A DNA stretch of 64,000 nucleotides from NCBI GenBank assembly GCA_026874595.1, contig CM049316.1, forward strand, positions 55,187,676 to 55,251,675, given 5' to 3'. The stretch is from Sipunculus nudus. Lineage: Eukaryota; Annelida; Sipuncula; Golfingiida; Sipunculidae. The translations under genes were made by a program, and so were the position numbers. Of the stretch, positions 43,900 to 55,924 are shown in pieces (the stretch's first letter is position 1; each line of letters opens with the position of its first letter). The notes beneath the pieces were generated by a model. It was not told where the DNA came from. It made no database searches and was given only the letters and a program-made list of their open reading frames with translations.

Positions 43900-44091
43900 A
43901 GCTTTTGAGTTGCTGTGACAAGAACGTGTTACCCCGGCCAGCGCGCACATTTTATTCACTTAGTTAGGGCTCAATCATCTCTTTCGAACGTGCCAGTTGT
44001 GTTTAACTGACGGTTATACCAACCGAGCGTTTGATATCAGTCGATAGACGCTGCAGGTTTGCTGGTCTCCCAGGCAGCGCGTATAAACATC

Positions 44092-44235
44092 ATGGCGAGC
44101 GGTGTGGAAGAAGGTGTTCGTCAGCGATGGAAACCTCCGGAAGGCGAGGACTGGGACCCAGACCTACCTTATGGAGGAAAAGTATACCTTGCCCGGAGAA
44201 AGAAACCCGACCCCTGGTGGGTCACAATGTTGGAG
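44092..44235 (+). CDS. Sel1-like gene exon 1
   Basis: 48 codons from the ATG to a phase 0 donor (GAG|GTAAGA). It encodes the soluble N-terminus with WKPPEGEDWDPDLPYGG and the tryptophan pair PDPWWVTMLE. Confidence 0.85.
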
Positions 44236-47200
44236 GTAAGAATGCCAAGGCTTGCACCCATGATTACGTGCATGATTTGGGATAACCGCCCACAAAACCG
44301 AACAAAATGCAAGCAGTTTCGATTTTTGTTGGTGTTTATAATTGAGTGGTGGGGTTCTAGAATACGAAAGTGTCAATTTATTCTGAAAAGTGGACTTCTT
44401 TGACTAAGATGCAAGTTGACAGAAAAGTCGGCAGTGACGTATGCACGCCATATTTTTTGACTATTATAATATAGTTTATACACATGAAGATTATTTATTA
44501 TTGACGTCGTCTGCTGAGCTGGTACGGTATCGATTCTGCCATGTTATTGTTAGCCGTTACCAGCTCAGTATCCGCCACGTGTATGTCTGCTAAAAGCCCA
44601 TTATAAAGGCCCTTCTTGGCTGCAAGTTATACAGATAAAAGATTAAAAATGATTGTTTACTACCCTTGGTGCTTTACGTCCCTTGGTGCTTTACGTGACG
44701 AGACGCATTCTTATGACCTTTTCATGAATGATATTTCAGACTTCATTAAAATGTTCCATCAATCATATACATTAATTATTATTGCAAGGGTCTAAAGATA
44801 AATTATATTGTTCACTACACCGTATTGTCAAGTCTACCGTTTAGTCAAACTTTGTGGTTACCCCAACATTGTCTATGACTAAAGCAGAACCATGGTTCAT
44901 GGTGCTTTTTTAAGCTAACACGAGGCTTATAGGAAGTCTGATAATGGATACGATGCCTTTATTAACTTAATTCTTAAGTCTGTAGACCCACTTTAAATAA
45001 AAAAAAGTTGATAAAAATTAATAGTTTTGAGTACACAGTAGTACCTATATAAATATGGTTTAGGTGTTTATTAATAGCTTAATGCGACCATTATAACCCT
45101 GTAACAACACATGTTGAAGGGTCTATATTTTATGGATGATTTCTTTCCCATTTCCCATCTTTTTAGTCGTACACGTACTTTTTTTCAGATTCTGGTGATA
45201 GTGGGCATGGTCTGCTTCAGTTACTATGCCTACTACCATTTTGACAATCTCCACTTCCATGTGACACATGGATACGCTCACCTGGGGTATGCTCAAGCCC
45301 AGCACCTGACCGGCCAGCGTTACATGACAGGTATTGTAATATAGGCATATATCACTGTTATCAGATGTTTCCCCTGAATGACCTTGATTTTATGATATTC
45401 TTAATGATCTTAGTGACTAGATGGTACAATGTTTAAAGGATGCTCTTTATCACAAATAAAAATGTCATATTTTTAATGGTTGATGTATGTTTCTGAAACT
45501 TTGAAGATAAAAATTAAATTCTTAAGAAAAAAAATTCTCAATTTAAAAGTTACATTTACCATTGGGAATATCATGATGGAAAACATTTTTTTTACTTGAA
45601 TGAGCTATCAAATCGATTGAACTGCTGATTGCTGTAATTTTGATCAGAGATGATCATGACCTTATTTGTGATTTTATTCAAATATCCGTTACGAATTCCT
45701 GAATAAAATTCATTTTAATGATATTTTCTGCAGGAGCTGGAGTGGACAAGGACCCACATCGAGCCATGGAGTGGTACAAGTAAGTAACTAGAACTAAAAT
45801 TATGTAATAAATTATTATAATAAGTTATCTAAATGCTGAAACTGTGTGAGAACCATTGTGTAGAGGTTAGAATGGAAAATGTTACTAACATTACCAACAA
45901 GTCATGGATGGCATATGATGTTCAGTTGTGTTGCAAGAACATTCTTTTCAAATTATAAAAAACAACAGATAAACTACTGATTCAAATAAACCGCAAATAT
46001 GGCATGTAGATTTTGTATGAAAGGGGAACTATGGTAAGGTATATAACAGCCAAATAGCTACTGTGTCAAAGCATTTTGTTAACCCCTCCCTATTTGAATC
46101 GACTCCAATTACTATTACGTCACAGTGAGATTTCCAGGTAAATGCATATTTAACAAAATTCAACTGGTTTTACCACTTACAACAGCATCCCATATACTGA
46201 TAAAATGTAAATGTATGCTGCAGTCTTTATTGTAATACCACATTATTTATAAATAGAAAACGCTGATTATTATAAAGGTATTTAACAGTTATTTTGATTA
46301 GAAAAGTCTTTGTGCTCCTAAATAGTCCAGTAATATTCGTCTTACTTTGAGTCTACCTATTTTTATATATGTTATTTTTATTGATAACAGGAAGGCCTCT
46401 GATCAGGGACACCCCCATGCCTCATACAACCTAGCTGTTGGTCACCTGAAGGGAATAAGAACAGACCTGCTTGGACAAGGGTAAGATATTTCCTATTGTA
46501 AAAACCTGGATACCAATGTAGCAATCCCAGACTGGCCAAAAATACGGTATCTGTGTGAGGAAAGTTTCTTATGAAAGGAATTCTGCAAGAATCATAATGG
46601 AAGGTGCTTAATTAAAAAAAAAGAAAAAAAAAAGGTTCAATATACATGTATTTTGAAAATTCTGCGAAGAATAAATGGAAATCTAGCAGACCTACTTTGG
46701 AGTTTCATTTATTTCTGTGACATTATGGTATATTAATAAATGGTATATGTATATTAATAATATATGGGTTAGGGAGCAATTTGGACCATATCTGTTCAAT
46801 ATGACTGACGTCTGACCTTCTATCTGCCTTTTTCTCCACGCAAAGGAGAATCCTACCCTCTTCAGCAGATACTACTATTCAGTATTACCTCAGTATAAAC
46901 ATCACTTGGTTCTTCAATAGAGTACATTTGTATTTATTTTGCAATAAGAAATTCGATGCCACATAAGATTTGATTGTTCCTTGATGCTAAACATACTGAA
47001 AATTTGCTTGAATTTTGGTTTCATGATTTAAACCAAATTCTGTACATTTGCCTGATAGCTGCCTTAAAATCCTTACATAAGTTACATTATTGTGAAACTA
47101 TCTTAATTGGGCATTGAATTTACAAAATGTAAATTTTCATTTCAGGAACATTTTTTTATGGATGATCAAAATAATCTATGACTACAGATTTAGAGAATTA

Positions 47201-47345
47201 AGATTATTATTTGTTGCAGAGTTATATAATATTTTAATATAATTTCAGAGATCCCCATCGTCTGATACGGCATGCTGCTTCTAAAGGAGTGCAGGAAGCT
47301 CACAAAACTCTCAATGAAATCTGCAGCATTGGAGGCTGTGAGTGA
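44092..47345 (+). CDS. Small single-pass membrane protein with Sel1-like repeats (whole gene span)
   Basis: Five coding exons: 44092-44235, 45189-45330, 45734-45779, 46391-46480 and 47249-47345. All have GT-AG borders and matching phases. They total 519 bases, giving 172 residues and a TGA stop. The start ATG is in good context (CATCATGGCG). The first 45 residues are basic/acidic and Pro/Trp-rich. A single helix follows (about 48-66, LEILVIVGMVCFSYYAYY). The rest resembles Sel1-like repeats, with AHLGYAQAQHLTGQRYMTGA, DPHRAMEWYKKASDQGHPHA, and a second helix pair DPHRLIRHAASKGVQEAHKT. In known families Sel1 repeats scaffold protein complexes, often at ER or mitochondrial membranes. I do not recognise a named orthologue. 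Topology (likely N-in) is inference. Confidence 0.85.
44236..45188 (+). other. Sel1-like gene intron 1
   Basis: 953 bp. Includes a 19-bp tandem duplication (CCCTTGGTGCTTTACGT) near 44656-44696. Confidence 0.7.
45189..45330 (+). CDS. Sel1-like gene exon 2
   Basis: It encodes the membrane helix and the first half of repeat 1. The acceptor follows a T-rich tract (TTTTTTTCAG); it ends in phase 1. Confidence 0.87.
45734..45779 (+). CDS. Sel1-like gene exon 3 (micro-exon, 46 bp)
   Basis: Encodes GAGVDKDPHRAMEWYK across its borders: CTGCAG|GAGCTGG and TACAA|GTAAGT, phase 1 in and phase 2 out. Too short for ordinary frame scans, but it gives the Sel1 consensus G-GV-KD---A--WY. Confidence 0.88.
46391..46480 (+). 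CDS. Sel1-like gene exon 4
   Basis: Encodes KASDQGHPHASYNLAVGHLK and then GIRTDLLGQG, the end of one repeat and the start of the next. Borders AACAG|GAAGG and AAGG|GTAAGA. Confidence 0.87.
47249..47345 (+). CDS. Sel1-like gene last exon
   Basis: Encodes DPHRLIRHAASKGVQEAHKT and then LNEICSIGGCE with TGA at 47343-47345. A possible polyadenylation signal AATAAA lies at about 47886. Confidence 0.85.
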
Positions 47346-50300
47346 CTGACTGATACAGAATTTCCTGAAAACAAGAGCTATCTGTTGATGTGAACTCTGT
47401 GCTGATAATGTGCTGTGATTAAGCAAAGCACATGGCTACACTGCTTACACTGAAGATAGGAAGGGCTTGGATGTAAATGAGACAATACCCCATTGGAGGG
47501 GATCTTCAGCATCACTATGCATTGTTTTAAGTTACACTTTTCAAGACTCAGTACTCCTGTAGTCAGTAGTGCTCAGCAGAAGCAGATCAAGAGGGTTGTT
47601 TAGGCAGGGGGTCCAGACCCCCCTTTGTCAGCCACTGCAACCATCCCTTAAGGGATTCAGTCCAATTTTTGCAGCCTGGACCACCCCCTTCTCCAGACCT
47701 GGGGACTATTTCATGTTTTCTCACAAGTCCTCGTGGGATAGACCCCTCCTTTTTCTAAATCCTGTATCCTCCCCTGCACAGCATACTTGATAGATTTTGC
47801 ATTACAACATGCTTCCAGATCTATATGTGATATTACACAAAGAGAAATACTGGAATGACATAAGTTCTCTTGTACCAGTCTTGCCAATAAACTAGAATGA
47901 TTACACATATCAGCATTTTCTGAGATCCAGATTCTGTAATAAAACTTCAGATGGTGAAAATCTATCCCTATCCCTACCATCCTTTAGAGGCTAAGTGCTG
48001 GTTTGACTTGAAACAGTTGAGAATGAGCTGCTATGATCATCTTCTTGCTATAAAGGTTCTACTGCTGGTTCCTAAATTCTGTCACAATGCATATTTTGTA
48101 ATGTATTTGTAAGTGGAATCTAAATTATTACATGATCAGTGTAATAATGTATTACAATAATATTTTATTGATATTGTTCAATATAGATATTTGTGTTGTT
48201 TGCCATTAGTTTTAGAATCTCTGTTGATACAGAACTCCTGTCGCATGCAGTTAACATGCGGTACACCACTACAGGGTTAAAATGGGTACCAAATTTTTTA
48301 TTCAAGTATTTGATAGTCATTAATCAGACTTGAACTCAAGCACTCTTTGTCATGGTACCACAGACATCTGTTTTACCAATGCAAAATATGTAGAAATCTG
48401 ACCTACTAACAACTGGCAAAAGAACTAGAGTCAAAATAAACTCCTAAACAGGGTAGTTTTTCATATGTTATCTGTTTATTTTGTAGTAAAAGAAATAAAG
48501 GGTCATGACAGACCCCGTTAAATTGACTGGTACAGGTTTAACCCTTTCCTGATTACAGGCTCACTAAAATGGCACCCAAAACTCCATAATGTGGCCAGAT
48601 TCTCTCAGGTCAACCAAACTGCATATTTAATTTTATGTTTCAAAGATTCTCAATAATCTTAAACAAACTCTCTCAGTAAGAATAATTAAATTGACTGGAA
48701 CCAGTCTAAATCCTACCAGTAATGAATAAATATCAATAGCCTGTTTTCAGTAACATTTAAATATGCATGTACACACACAGGTATGTCCAAAGTTTGGACT
48801 CGAGTACTTGGCAAGTATTGCCCTGGAAGTCTCCTTTCAGCCCTACACAATTAGTCATACCTGATGTATATGCAAATGGGAAACCATACTTTACATGAAC
48901 TCTGTCATCATGATATTCGATTCTAGCATAACATGTTGAAAAACTCATTGCATTCTCCACAATAAATACAATATACATATGATAATGAACCAAATGATGT
49001 GTACTGGTTTAATAATGAAATTTACAATGCTCAGAAGATGAAATGGAAAAACAATTGGTACATGAAAGTCACTGTGTATCACATATTTTCATTATGGAGA
49101 GTCAACCATGTTTAATTATAATGTATTTGACTGATATATAACCTTTTTATTCTTATCTGCCTGGGGCTAATTATATAAATGATACAATACTGTACAAAGT
49201 TTACTTTTCATGTATAATGTATTTTATAAATGAATTGGTTTATCTCAGAAAGATTTATCAAACAGTCATGAAAGTTAACACAGAAGTGATTATCACCACT
49301 GCATGTTACATGATGTAAGTTAAATGACCAGTAAGTAACTGGATCTATATAAAGCACTTCCTGGTTTTCTTATCAAAGTCATTTAGCAGACAGTCAGTGT
49401 CAAGGAATTATGATTAACATCATACAGATCTGCAAGAGGATCACTGAAATGAGATCGAGCTTATTTATTACCATCACTTTTATGTACAGTGATGTACAGC
49501 CCAGTCACCTTGTCACTGCATAATCAGCTGACCTGCTAAGTACTCACACTCATCTTGACATATCAACCACCTCTCACTATGCATTGTTACTGTAGTTTAT
49601 GTTCAATAAAATATATAATAAAACCTGTAGTCTGTTATTATTTAAATGAGAAATGATTTGGTTGTTGGTTAACCATTTTATATACTTATGGATTTAAAAA
49701 TAAAACCTGTAGTCTTTTATTATTTGAATGAGAAATGATTAACATATGGTTGTTGGTAAAACATTTCATATACTTGATGGATTTAAAAATAAAACCTGTA
49801 GTCTTTTATTATTTGAATGTGAAATGATTTAACATTTGGTTGTTGATTAAACATTTAGAAACAAAATAAAGTTTTAAAATAAGAATACAGTGAAAAGAAC
49901 ATTATTGATCACAAATGTAAGAATTAATCAAGTGGAGCTTGAGCTGAATTTGACAGCTGAATAGGCAATTCATGCATTAAATATTGATATATCACTGCAT
50001 GTTTGAAAGTTTACTCAATCTGGAATAATTGTAGTGAAATTTGTGACTTGTTGTAAAACTGGTTAGGCCTATTTTGACAAACTACATTCTGACATATTTA
50101 AATGTGTGGCATATTATTTCAATTTTATGATTTGATGCCAAATACCTATAAAGTAATCATGAATACTTCGAAGAAGGCCTTCCAGAGTGCTCTAAATCAT
50201 ATTATTGAACATGGTTTGCAGAATACAGGTCACACTGACCTAATTTTAGGTTTCTAAGAATATTTAACCCTGAATTTTCTGTGATATGTAAGAAGTTTAA

Positions 50301-51950
50301 CAGGTATGATGTGTGCCCTGACTAAATCTCAGTGCTCAGAATCTTGTTATTTTTGCCCATATATGGAGGAATATAGGTTACAGTAACCTATTTCACAGGT
50401 GATTTAACCACGAGAACCCTGAATCTTACATTTATGACAGTAAAGCTGCTCTAAATTTTGTTTTTGGCTTGTAGCTAATAAAATATATGTCACTTGATCT
50501 AATTTCAGGTTTTTAAGGAGTCTGGCTTAGACCTTGCTGGATGTAAGTTAGAAGTTTCTCGAAACAACTGTTACGATTAGTACCCTGATAGAGGATGCCC
50601 GGAAAGACAATAAAGGGGGATCAATATAACTCAAGATGAGTTTGTCAGTTGAGCAAAAAACAGATCTTCAAGTTATATAGATCTTTGTAAATTGTGGAAC
50701 CTAAAACTAAGCCAGAAGAGCAGCTAATCATTTCAGACTAGGACATTTTAAAACTAGGATGTATCAGTCAGGATATTTACGATCATTTCTTTTTGCCAGG
50801 GAGGGATATTGGGACAGATGAAGGAACAATTTGGCAGCTTGGTTTCAGAGAAGAACATTTTAAAATGTTTTTTTATTTAGCTTTTTCCCTATAAAATCTA
50901 AGAACAAGTTCCTCTTTTAGCCTTGGTATTGAGTCACATCTACTCATGAATCCTCGCAATGGAGCCTCAGCTTTCCCCCAGGTCATTGGTACCTAATTGC
51001 CACATGTAACCGCACCACTGGCTCTTACAGACAGAAACTTACCACTGGCTTTTAAAGACTGAAACTTGACCTGGTGGCAAATCTGAAATGGTTGGCAGTC
51101 TGCCAAAGTAATTTATAGATACAGAGCATAATTTAACCTTTAGTAAAATCTGACACAGTTGGCAGGCTCTAGACATCTAGTCAGTGTGTCAAGACACATC
51201 GTCTTGACGTCTAGACTGTATCTGGACAAAAGGCAGAGCCTAGTCAGTTTCCATGATGATGTCTGGACTGCACCTGAGTGCACTGACTGACCTCTTGACT
51301 TGACATGTTGAAACTTGACATGCTGCCAAATCTGTTTTCAAACACTGAAAGCCTTTTTCAATTGGCTACATTGCTTTTTGAAGCTGCATTTACCCAATCT
51401 ATTCTTATAAAACTGACAGAACAATACCATAGACAATTCTTGTAATGTTTAGACCAATCAGCTTAACAGTTTCTAGGTAAACTGCAAAACCTGAAAGAAA
51501 AGAAATGCAGAAAGCATGACTAAAGGTCCTGTATTAAAAAAAAAGCCATCCTAAATCCAGGTACACATCCACATATTATGAGAACAAACATTTGCTTTTA
51601 TATCTGGTGATTTATATAAAAATATTCAGATATCTAGGAAACTAAGTTTTTTGCTATGATTTCATTAAATAAACTGCAAAATGTTCCCATCATCTTATAA
51701 ATCAGTAGCTAAACCTTAATACTATACTCTCACAGTCTTAATGCCTGGCTGAAGCATTCCGGCAACAGTGTTTTTGTTATGCAGTAACGAGGTATTTATC
51801 ACTCAGCCTTATCACTTAACAGGCTGATACAAAAGAGTCATATGTCACCAGCATCACTCACAATTACAGCCACACAGTGAGATGTACCATTACCAATGGT
51901 TATATGTACAAGAAAAATACAGATGGTCTACAAAATATGTTATTGTGAAC
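47346..51950. other. Intergenic sequence (Sel1-like gene 3' side)
   Basis: It probably starts with a 3'UTR. Otherwise AT-rich. It contains the minisatellite at 49618-49870 and a diverged family A fragment at about 50200-50665 (ending AACTCAAGATGAGTTTGTCA). No gene. Confidence 0.5.
49618..49870. repeat. Minisatellite, about 87-bp unit, 3 copies
   Basis: Each unit starts ATAAAACCTGTAGTCTTTTA and contains GAAATGATT and GGTTGTTGG. Confidence 0.85.
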
Positions 51951-51954
51951 ATCC

Positions 51955-52800
51955 TTGACCTATGACCTTGGCCTTTTGCCCACATATCAACTGGATTCTT
52001 TCTAAATGATGGGTACCTACTAACCACTTACATCTGGCCGGGTGTAATTACTTGGCAACCAATGAGTGAATAACTTAGACCTGCAACCTTTAACCTCCTG
52101 ACCAGCTGACCTCAAAATCAATTAGTTATTTCTTCATGCAAAAAGACCCATAAATATGAAGTTTGAATCACATTCATTGATGCACAGATGTGGCATATGT
52201 GAAAGACTGAAGGTTTGGGTTGAACAGTTTCACTTGAAATATGTTCACAAGCATTTAGAACAATATTGTGACCTTGACCTTTGCCCTTTTGAACTCAACA
52301 TCAATAGGCTTCTTCCCCTATCGGTAGGTAAGCCATATATGACAGATGGAAAGTATAGATTGAAAAGTTTGCCTGAAAATGACTCCACGCAAGAAGAAGG
52401 TGCTGTGAACTTGACCTTTGACCTCAAAATCAACAGGTCTTTTCCCCTATTGGCAGAGAAGCGATATCAGTGCTGAAAGGTTTGGAATGAAAGGTCTAGC
52501 TTGAAATGTGTGCACAACCTTTTCAAAGAAGTGGATCCTGTGACCCTGACCTTTGACCTCAACATCTATAGGATTCTTCTCCCAGTTAGTAAGTGAGCTA
52601 TATGTGAAAGATCAAAGAATTGAGATGAAAGGTTTGGCTTAAAATGCATCCACAGGCTTTTCAAAGAAGTTGGTTCTGTGACCTTGACCTTTGACCTTGT
52701 GACCTCAAAATAATTATGGTTCTTCCCCTGTTGGTAGGTGAGCTGTATGTGAAAGATGGAAGGTTTGGGATGAAAATTTTGGCTAAAAGAATTATTTCTG
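51955..52800. repeat. Tandem repeat (about 135-145 bp) with TGACCTTGACCTTTGACCT blocks
   Basis: Units repeat TGACCTTGACCTTTGACC, CTTCCCCTATTGGTAGG and GAAAGATGGAAGGTTTGG. The TGACC blocks fall near 52268, 52413, 52542 and 52679. The open frame at 52156-52476 is a by-product of the repeat. Confidence 0.75.
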
Positions 52801-52809
52801 GGGGGTGCA

Positions 52810-53025
52810 AACACACCCCATAACTTCGAGAATATAGGTCGCAGTGACCTAATTTCAGGTTTGCAAGGAGATCTTTTTAGAACCTCTAAGACTGCATAGG
52901 GTTCATGGCCCTAGCCCCTACGGTTACAATTTGTGCCCTGCTAACGGCCGGACGGACAGACAGAAGGACGCCAGACAAAGACCCATCGCTATTGCCCAGC
53001 ATGACTGAAAGTCAGCTGAGCTAAA
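52810..53025 (-). repeat. Family A end, inverted
   Basis: Ends with GGACGGACAGACAGAAGGAC and GACTGAAAGTCAGCTGAGCT. Confidence 0.65.
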
Positions 53026-53029
53026 AAAC

Positions 53030-54190
53030 TGTATAAGCTAGAACAGTCTAAACTTACAATGCTGCTTGTAAAATACAGTTCAATGTAGGTGGTGCCACCA
53101 AAACCTCAATTTTAGATATGAATCATGTGACAAACATTGGCATAAAATTTGGTGATGAAAGCTCCTGCTGTTTCTGAGATTTTAAGTAAAGTATCCTTTT
53201 TTGCACAGATGACTAAGTTAAACTTCCTGCAACTCGGCCAAAAATCACCAAACTGGAGCCATTCAAACAAATTTGCGAAATATTGTTCCAGGGATCATTT
53301 CTGTGAAATATTGGACTATTTGGCTGGAAAGTTTTGGAGAATAAGATTTTTATATCTTTTTAATCTTTTCATGTATAAAATCTAAGAAAATCACTGAATC
53401 AAAGTCATTTGAACAAATTTGAATTATCAATATCTAAGGATCATTCATGTGTGAGATTAAAGAATGACCCAGTGGTTTTCGAGAAGAAGATCTTTGTAGC
53501 CACTGAGCCGAAATGGGCTGCTATAACATTTTGACTATATTCAGCTTCCCATATCTCGGCCAAAAGTCATTGAACTGAGACCACTTGAACAAACTTAAGA
53601 AAGCACTACCCTAAGACCATTTCTGTGCAATATTAAACAATTTGGCTTTAAGCTTTCAGAAAAGAAGTTTTTTGTAGCCCTCTGTATGCTTCGGGCACCA
53701 TTCACCCTGTACAAAAAGACCAATGCAGGTGGAGCCACCAATACCTCAATATAGATATGACTCAAGTGACCAACATTAACATAAATTTTGATGAAGATAG
53801 CTCAGGCCAGTTCTGAGATTGTAATTTTAGCATGCAAATGACTAAGTTCAACTTCCTGTAACTCGGTCAAAAATCAAACCTGGTACCATTCGAACAAACT
53901 TGAGAGAGATGGTTCCATGGAACATTCCTGTGAAATATTGGACAATTTGGCTGGACAGTTTCAGAGAAGAAAACTTTTTAAGGTTTTTAAGCTTTTTCTC
54001 TAAAAAATCTAAATTAATGCAGATACCCAATAATAAGCTCTAGTTTCAGATATGACTAATTCATACATGTAATTTGGAGCTGCTAGCTCCGACTGTTTCA
54101 GACTTACAGCCATGGACGGCAGACAGCCAACCTTAGACAGTAGATGGATGCTGCTGTGCCATCGCATAAGCTCACAGATTCTCTAAAATT
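53030..54190 (-). mobile_element. Family C element, inverted copy
   Basis: The reverse of 35516-38100 text. The end TGCCATCGCATAAGCTCACA mirrors the C-family start, with internal GGCATAAAATTTGGTGATGA and AATATTGGACTATTTGGCTG. Confidence 0.7.
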
Positions 54191-54577
54191 TGCATATTTA
54201 TGAATTTATAAAAAATTAAAATTTAGGAACAAAACATTCCTTTGGAGTTAAAACATTAACAAAACAATGTAAAGGACAAAAGTTATTTTCTCATCCTTAA
54301 CCTGCCCATAACAAAACAAGCACTATGGCAAAGGATTCTATTCACAAATAATTCTTAAATTTTGAGACCTATGTGAATACCTGTTTGTATTTACTGGTTC
54401 TGGGACAGTAATATTACATTTCATACATGAAAGATATCTTTAACCAGTGTAACTTTATGTATACTTATCAAATAATATCACATTGATATTGTTCAATTTA
54501 AACTGAATTCCTCTTTCTCCTGAAAAAATATTACCATTCACTCCTATCTGGCTAAATCATCATCTGCATTCATATTT

Positions 54578-55924
54578 TTAATCCCACCAGAAACTCACAG
54601 AAAAGCTGATAGAGAGTGACCTGACATAATGCCAACATTTTGGTGGTATATAAAGCATTTCACCAGGCTTGAGAATAACATCTAATGGTTTTGCTTTGGC
54701 AAAGTTCGGAAACTTCTCAAGGTCTGGATTTTCCACATCAACCTGGCTTGTATTGGTCAGGATTCCCTCTGTGTTGGGATAAACAAGTGCAGTTTGATCG
54801 ATAGTATATAGTCTGACAAATTTGTCACCAAACACTTGAGCTAGAAAATTGTGCTTAGGATCTTGATGTAATGGGGAAATTGTTCCCTCTGGTCCAAACC
54901 ATGCATTTAGATCCACATCTTCAGTGCTGCCTAGGCAGCAGTATTCTGGGATGAAGATGTCGTTCTTGAGCTCAGGAATCTGGTCAAACAATTGATGCTG
55001 AGCCAGATATCCTTTGCTGTTAGATACAGGATTAAGTATAAATTTCTTCACAAATTCTTGCAGAGTCATCAGTTTTTGGCCCCACTCATCATCAGTGAAC
55101 TTTGAACCAATCTCCACTGGAACAGTCCTCCTTCCTGCCAATTTCAAAAGGTAATCCACAGTCCACAAATGGTTACTTCTAGCTGGCCAGTGTGACATGC
55201 AGTCCTTGATGACCACAGGTATTTCTGGTTCTTTGTGATGAATTCTAAAGTATTCTAATGATGGACAACTAAGAAACTGTAGTTGGTGTTCAGGTTTAAT
55301 GACTGGATATAGATTTGCACATTTTGCATCTTTGGTCACATGACCATCTGATCTATTCTTCACACAAAGTTCACAAGGGCCTGGAAACTGGTTGCACATG
55401 GCATCAGGGTCACTGGGTGCATTATGACATCTTTCACATGCCTTGGAGCCTATTGTCATTTGTGAATCCTTCAGTTTCGATATTTCAGATGCCTGCTTCT
55501 CTCCTTTCATCAACTGATGTTCCAGCCAACTCACAAATGCTGACAGTTTGTCATCTAATGCAGGTGTCCCCATTAATAACCCCATATCCAAAGTTTTAAT
55601 CACATCATCACATACACTTTTATCCTCTAGCAGTGAGTATTCACACACTGCCTTGAAGAAACACAGATAACTGTATGCGTACCTCCATGCAGGATCAACA
55701 TCCTTCCAATGTCCAACATTCATATGCTCCCATGTCACAGCCAACAAACAGTTACACAGATTCAGGCCATCTGCCCATTGTTCTAAGTACAACAGGTCTA
55801 TTGCTTGCTGCCATTTGCACATAAAAGGTTGGCCACATACTGCCTCTCTTACTTCTTCAGCTTTGAATTCTTTGGGGTCACTTGGCATGAAGTCCTTAAC
55901 CGCTGAACAAACCACACTGGCCAT
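54578..55924 (-). CDS. KDM8: KDM8 / JMJD5: JmjC-domain 2-oxoglutarate- and Fe(II)-dependent dioxygenase
   Basis: 448 residues in one uninterrupted frame, 32 longer than the human protein as I recall it. The C-terminal JmjC domain (about 205-448) carries the iron ligands in PLHQDPKHNF (His353, Asp355) and KCWHYVRSLS (His432). It ends FSVSFWWD, the conserved C-terminus of this family. The N-terminal half (1-160) is helical and family-like (CKWQQAIDLLYLEQW). A Cys cluster at 163-187 (CERCHNAP ... CELC) may be an insertion. Known role: a nuclear oxygenase reported as an arginyl C3-hydroxylase, also described as an H3K36me2 demethylase, affecting cell-cycle genes. The start ATG at 55924 lies 7 bases after a good 3' splice site (TTCTTCCAG, AG at 55932-55933), so a 5'UTR intron is likely. 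The intronless coding region is unusual for the family and could mean a retrocopy. Confidence 0.95.
   Translation of the reverse strand: MASVVCSAVKDFMPSDPKEFKAEEVREAVCGQPFMCKWQQAIDLLYLEQWADGLNLCNCLLAVTWEHMNVGHWKDVDPAWRYAYSYLCFFKAVCEYSLLEDKSVCDDVIKTLDMGLLMGTPALDDKLSAFVSWLEHQLMKGEKQASEISKLKDSQMTIGSKACERCHNAPSDPDAMCNQFPGPCELCVKNRSDGHVTKDAKCANLYPVIKPEHQLQFLSCPSLEYFRIHHKEPEIPVVIKDCMSHWPARSNHLWTVDYLLKLAGRRTVPVEIGSKFTDDEWGQKLMTLQEFVKKFILNPVSNSKGYLAQHQLFDQIPELKNDIFIPEYCCLGSTEDVDLNAWFGPEGTISPLHQDPKHNFLAQVFGDKFVRLYTIDQTALVYPNTEGILTNTSQVDVENPDLEKFPNFAKAKPLDVILKPGEMLYIPPKCWHYVRSLSISFSVSFWWD

Noticed and set aside
52156-52476. 106-codon frame with Cys and Pro-Leu repeats
   Set aside because: Covers the tandem TGACCTTTGACC repeat; its internal periodicity is that of the DNA repeat.
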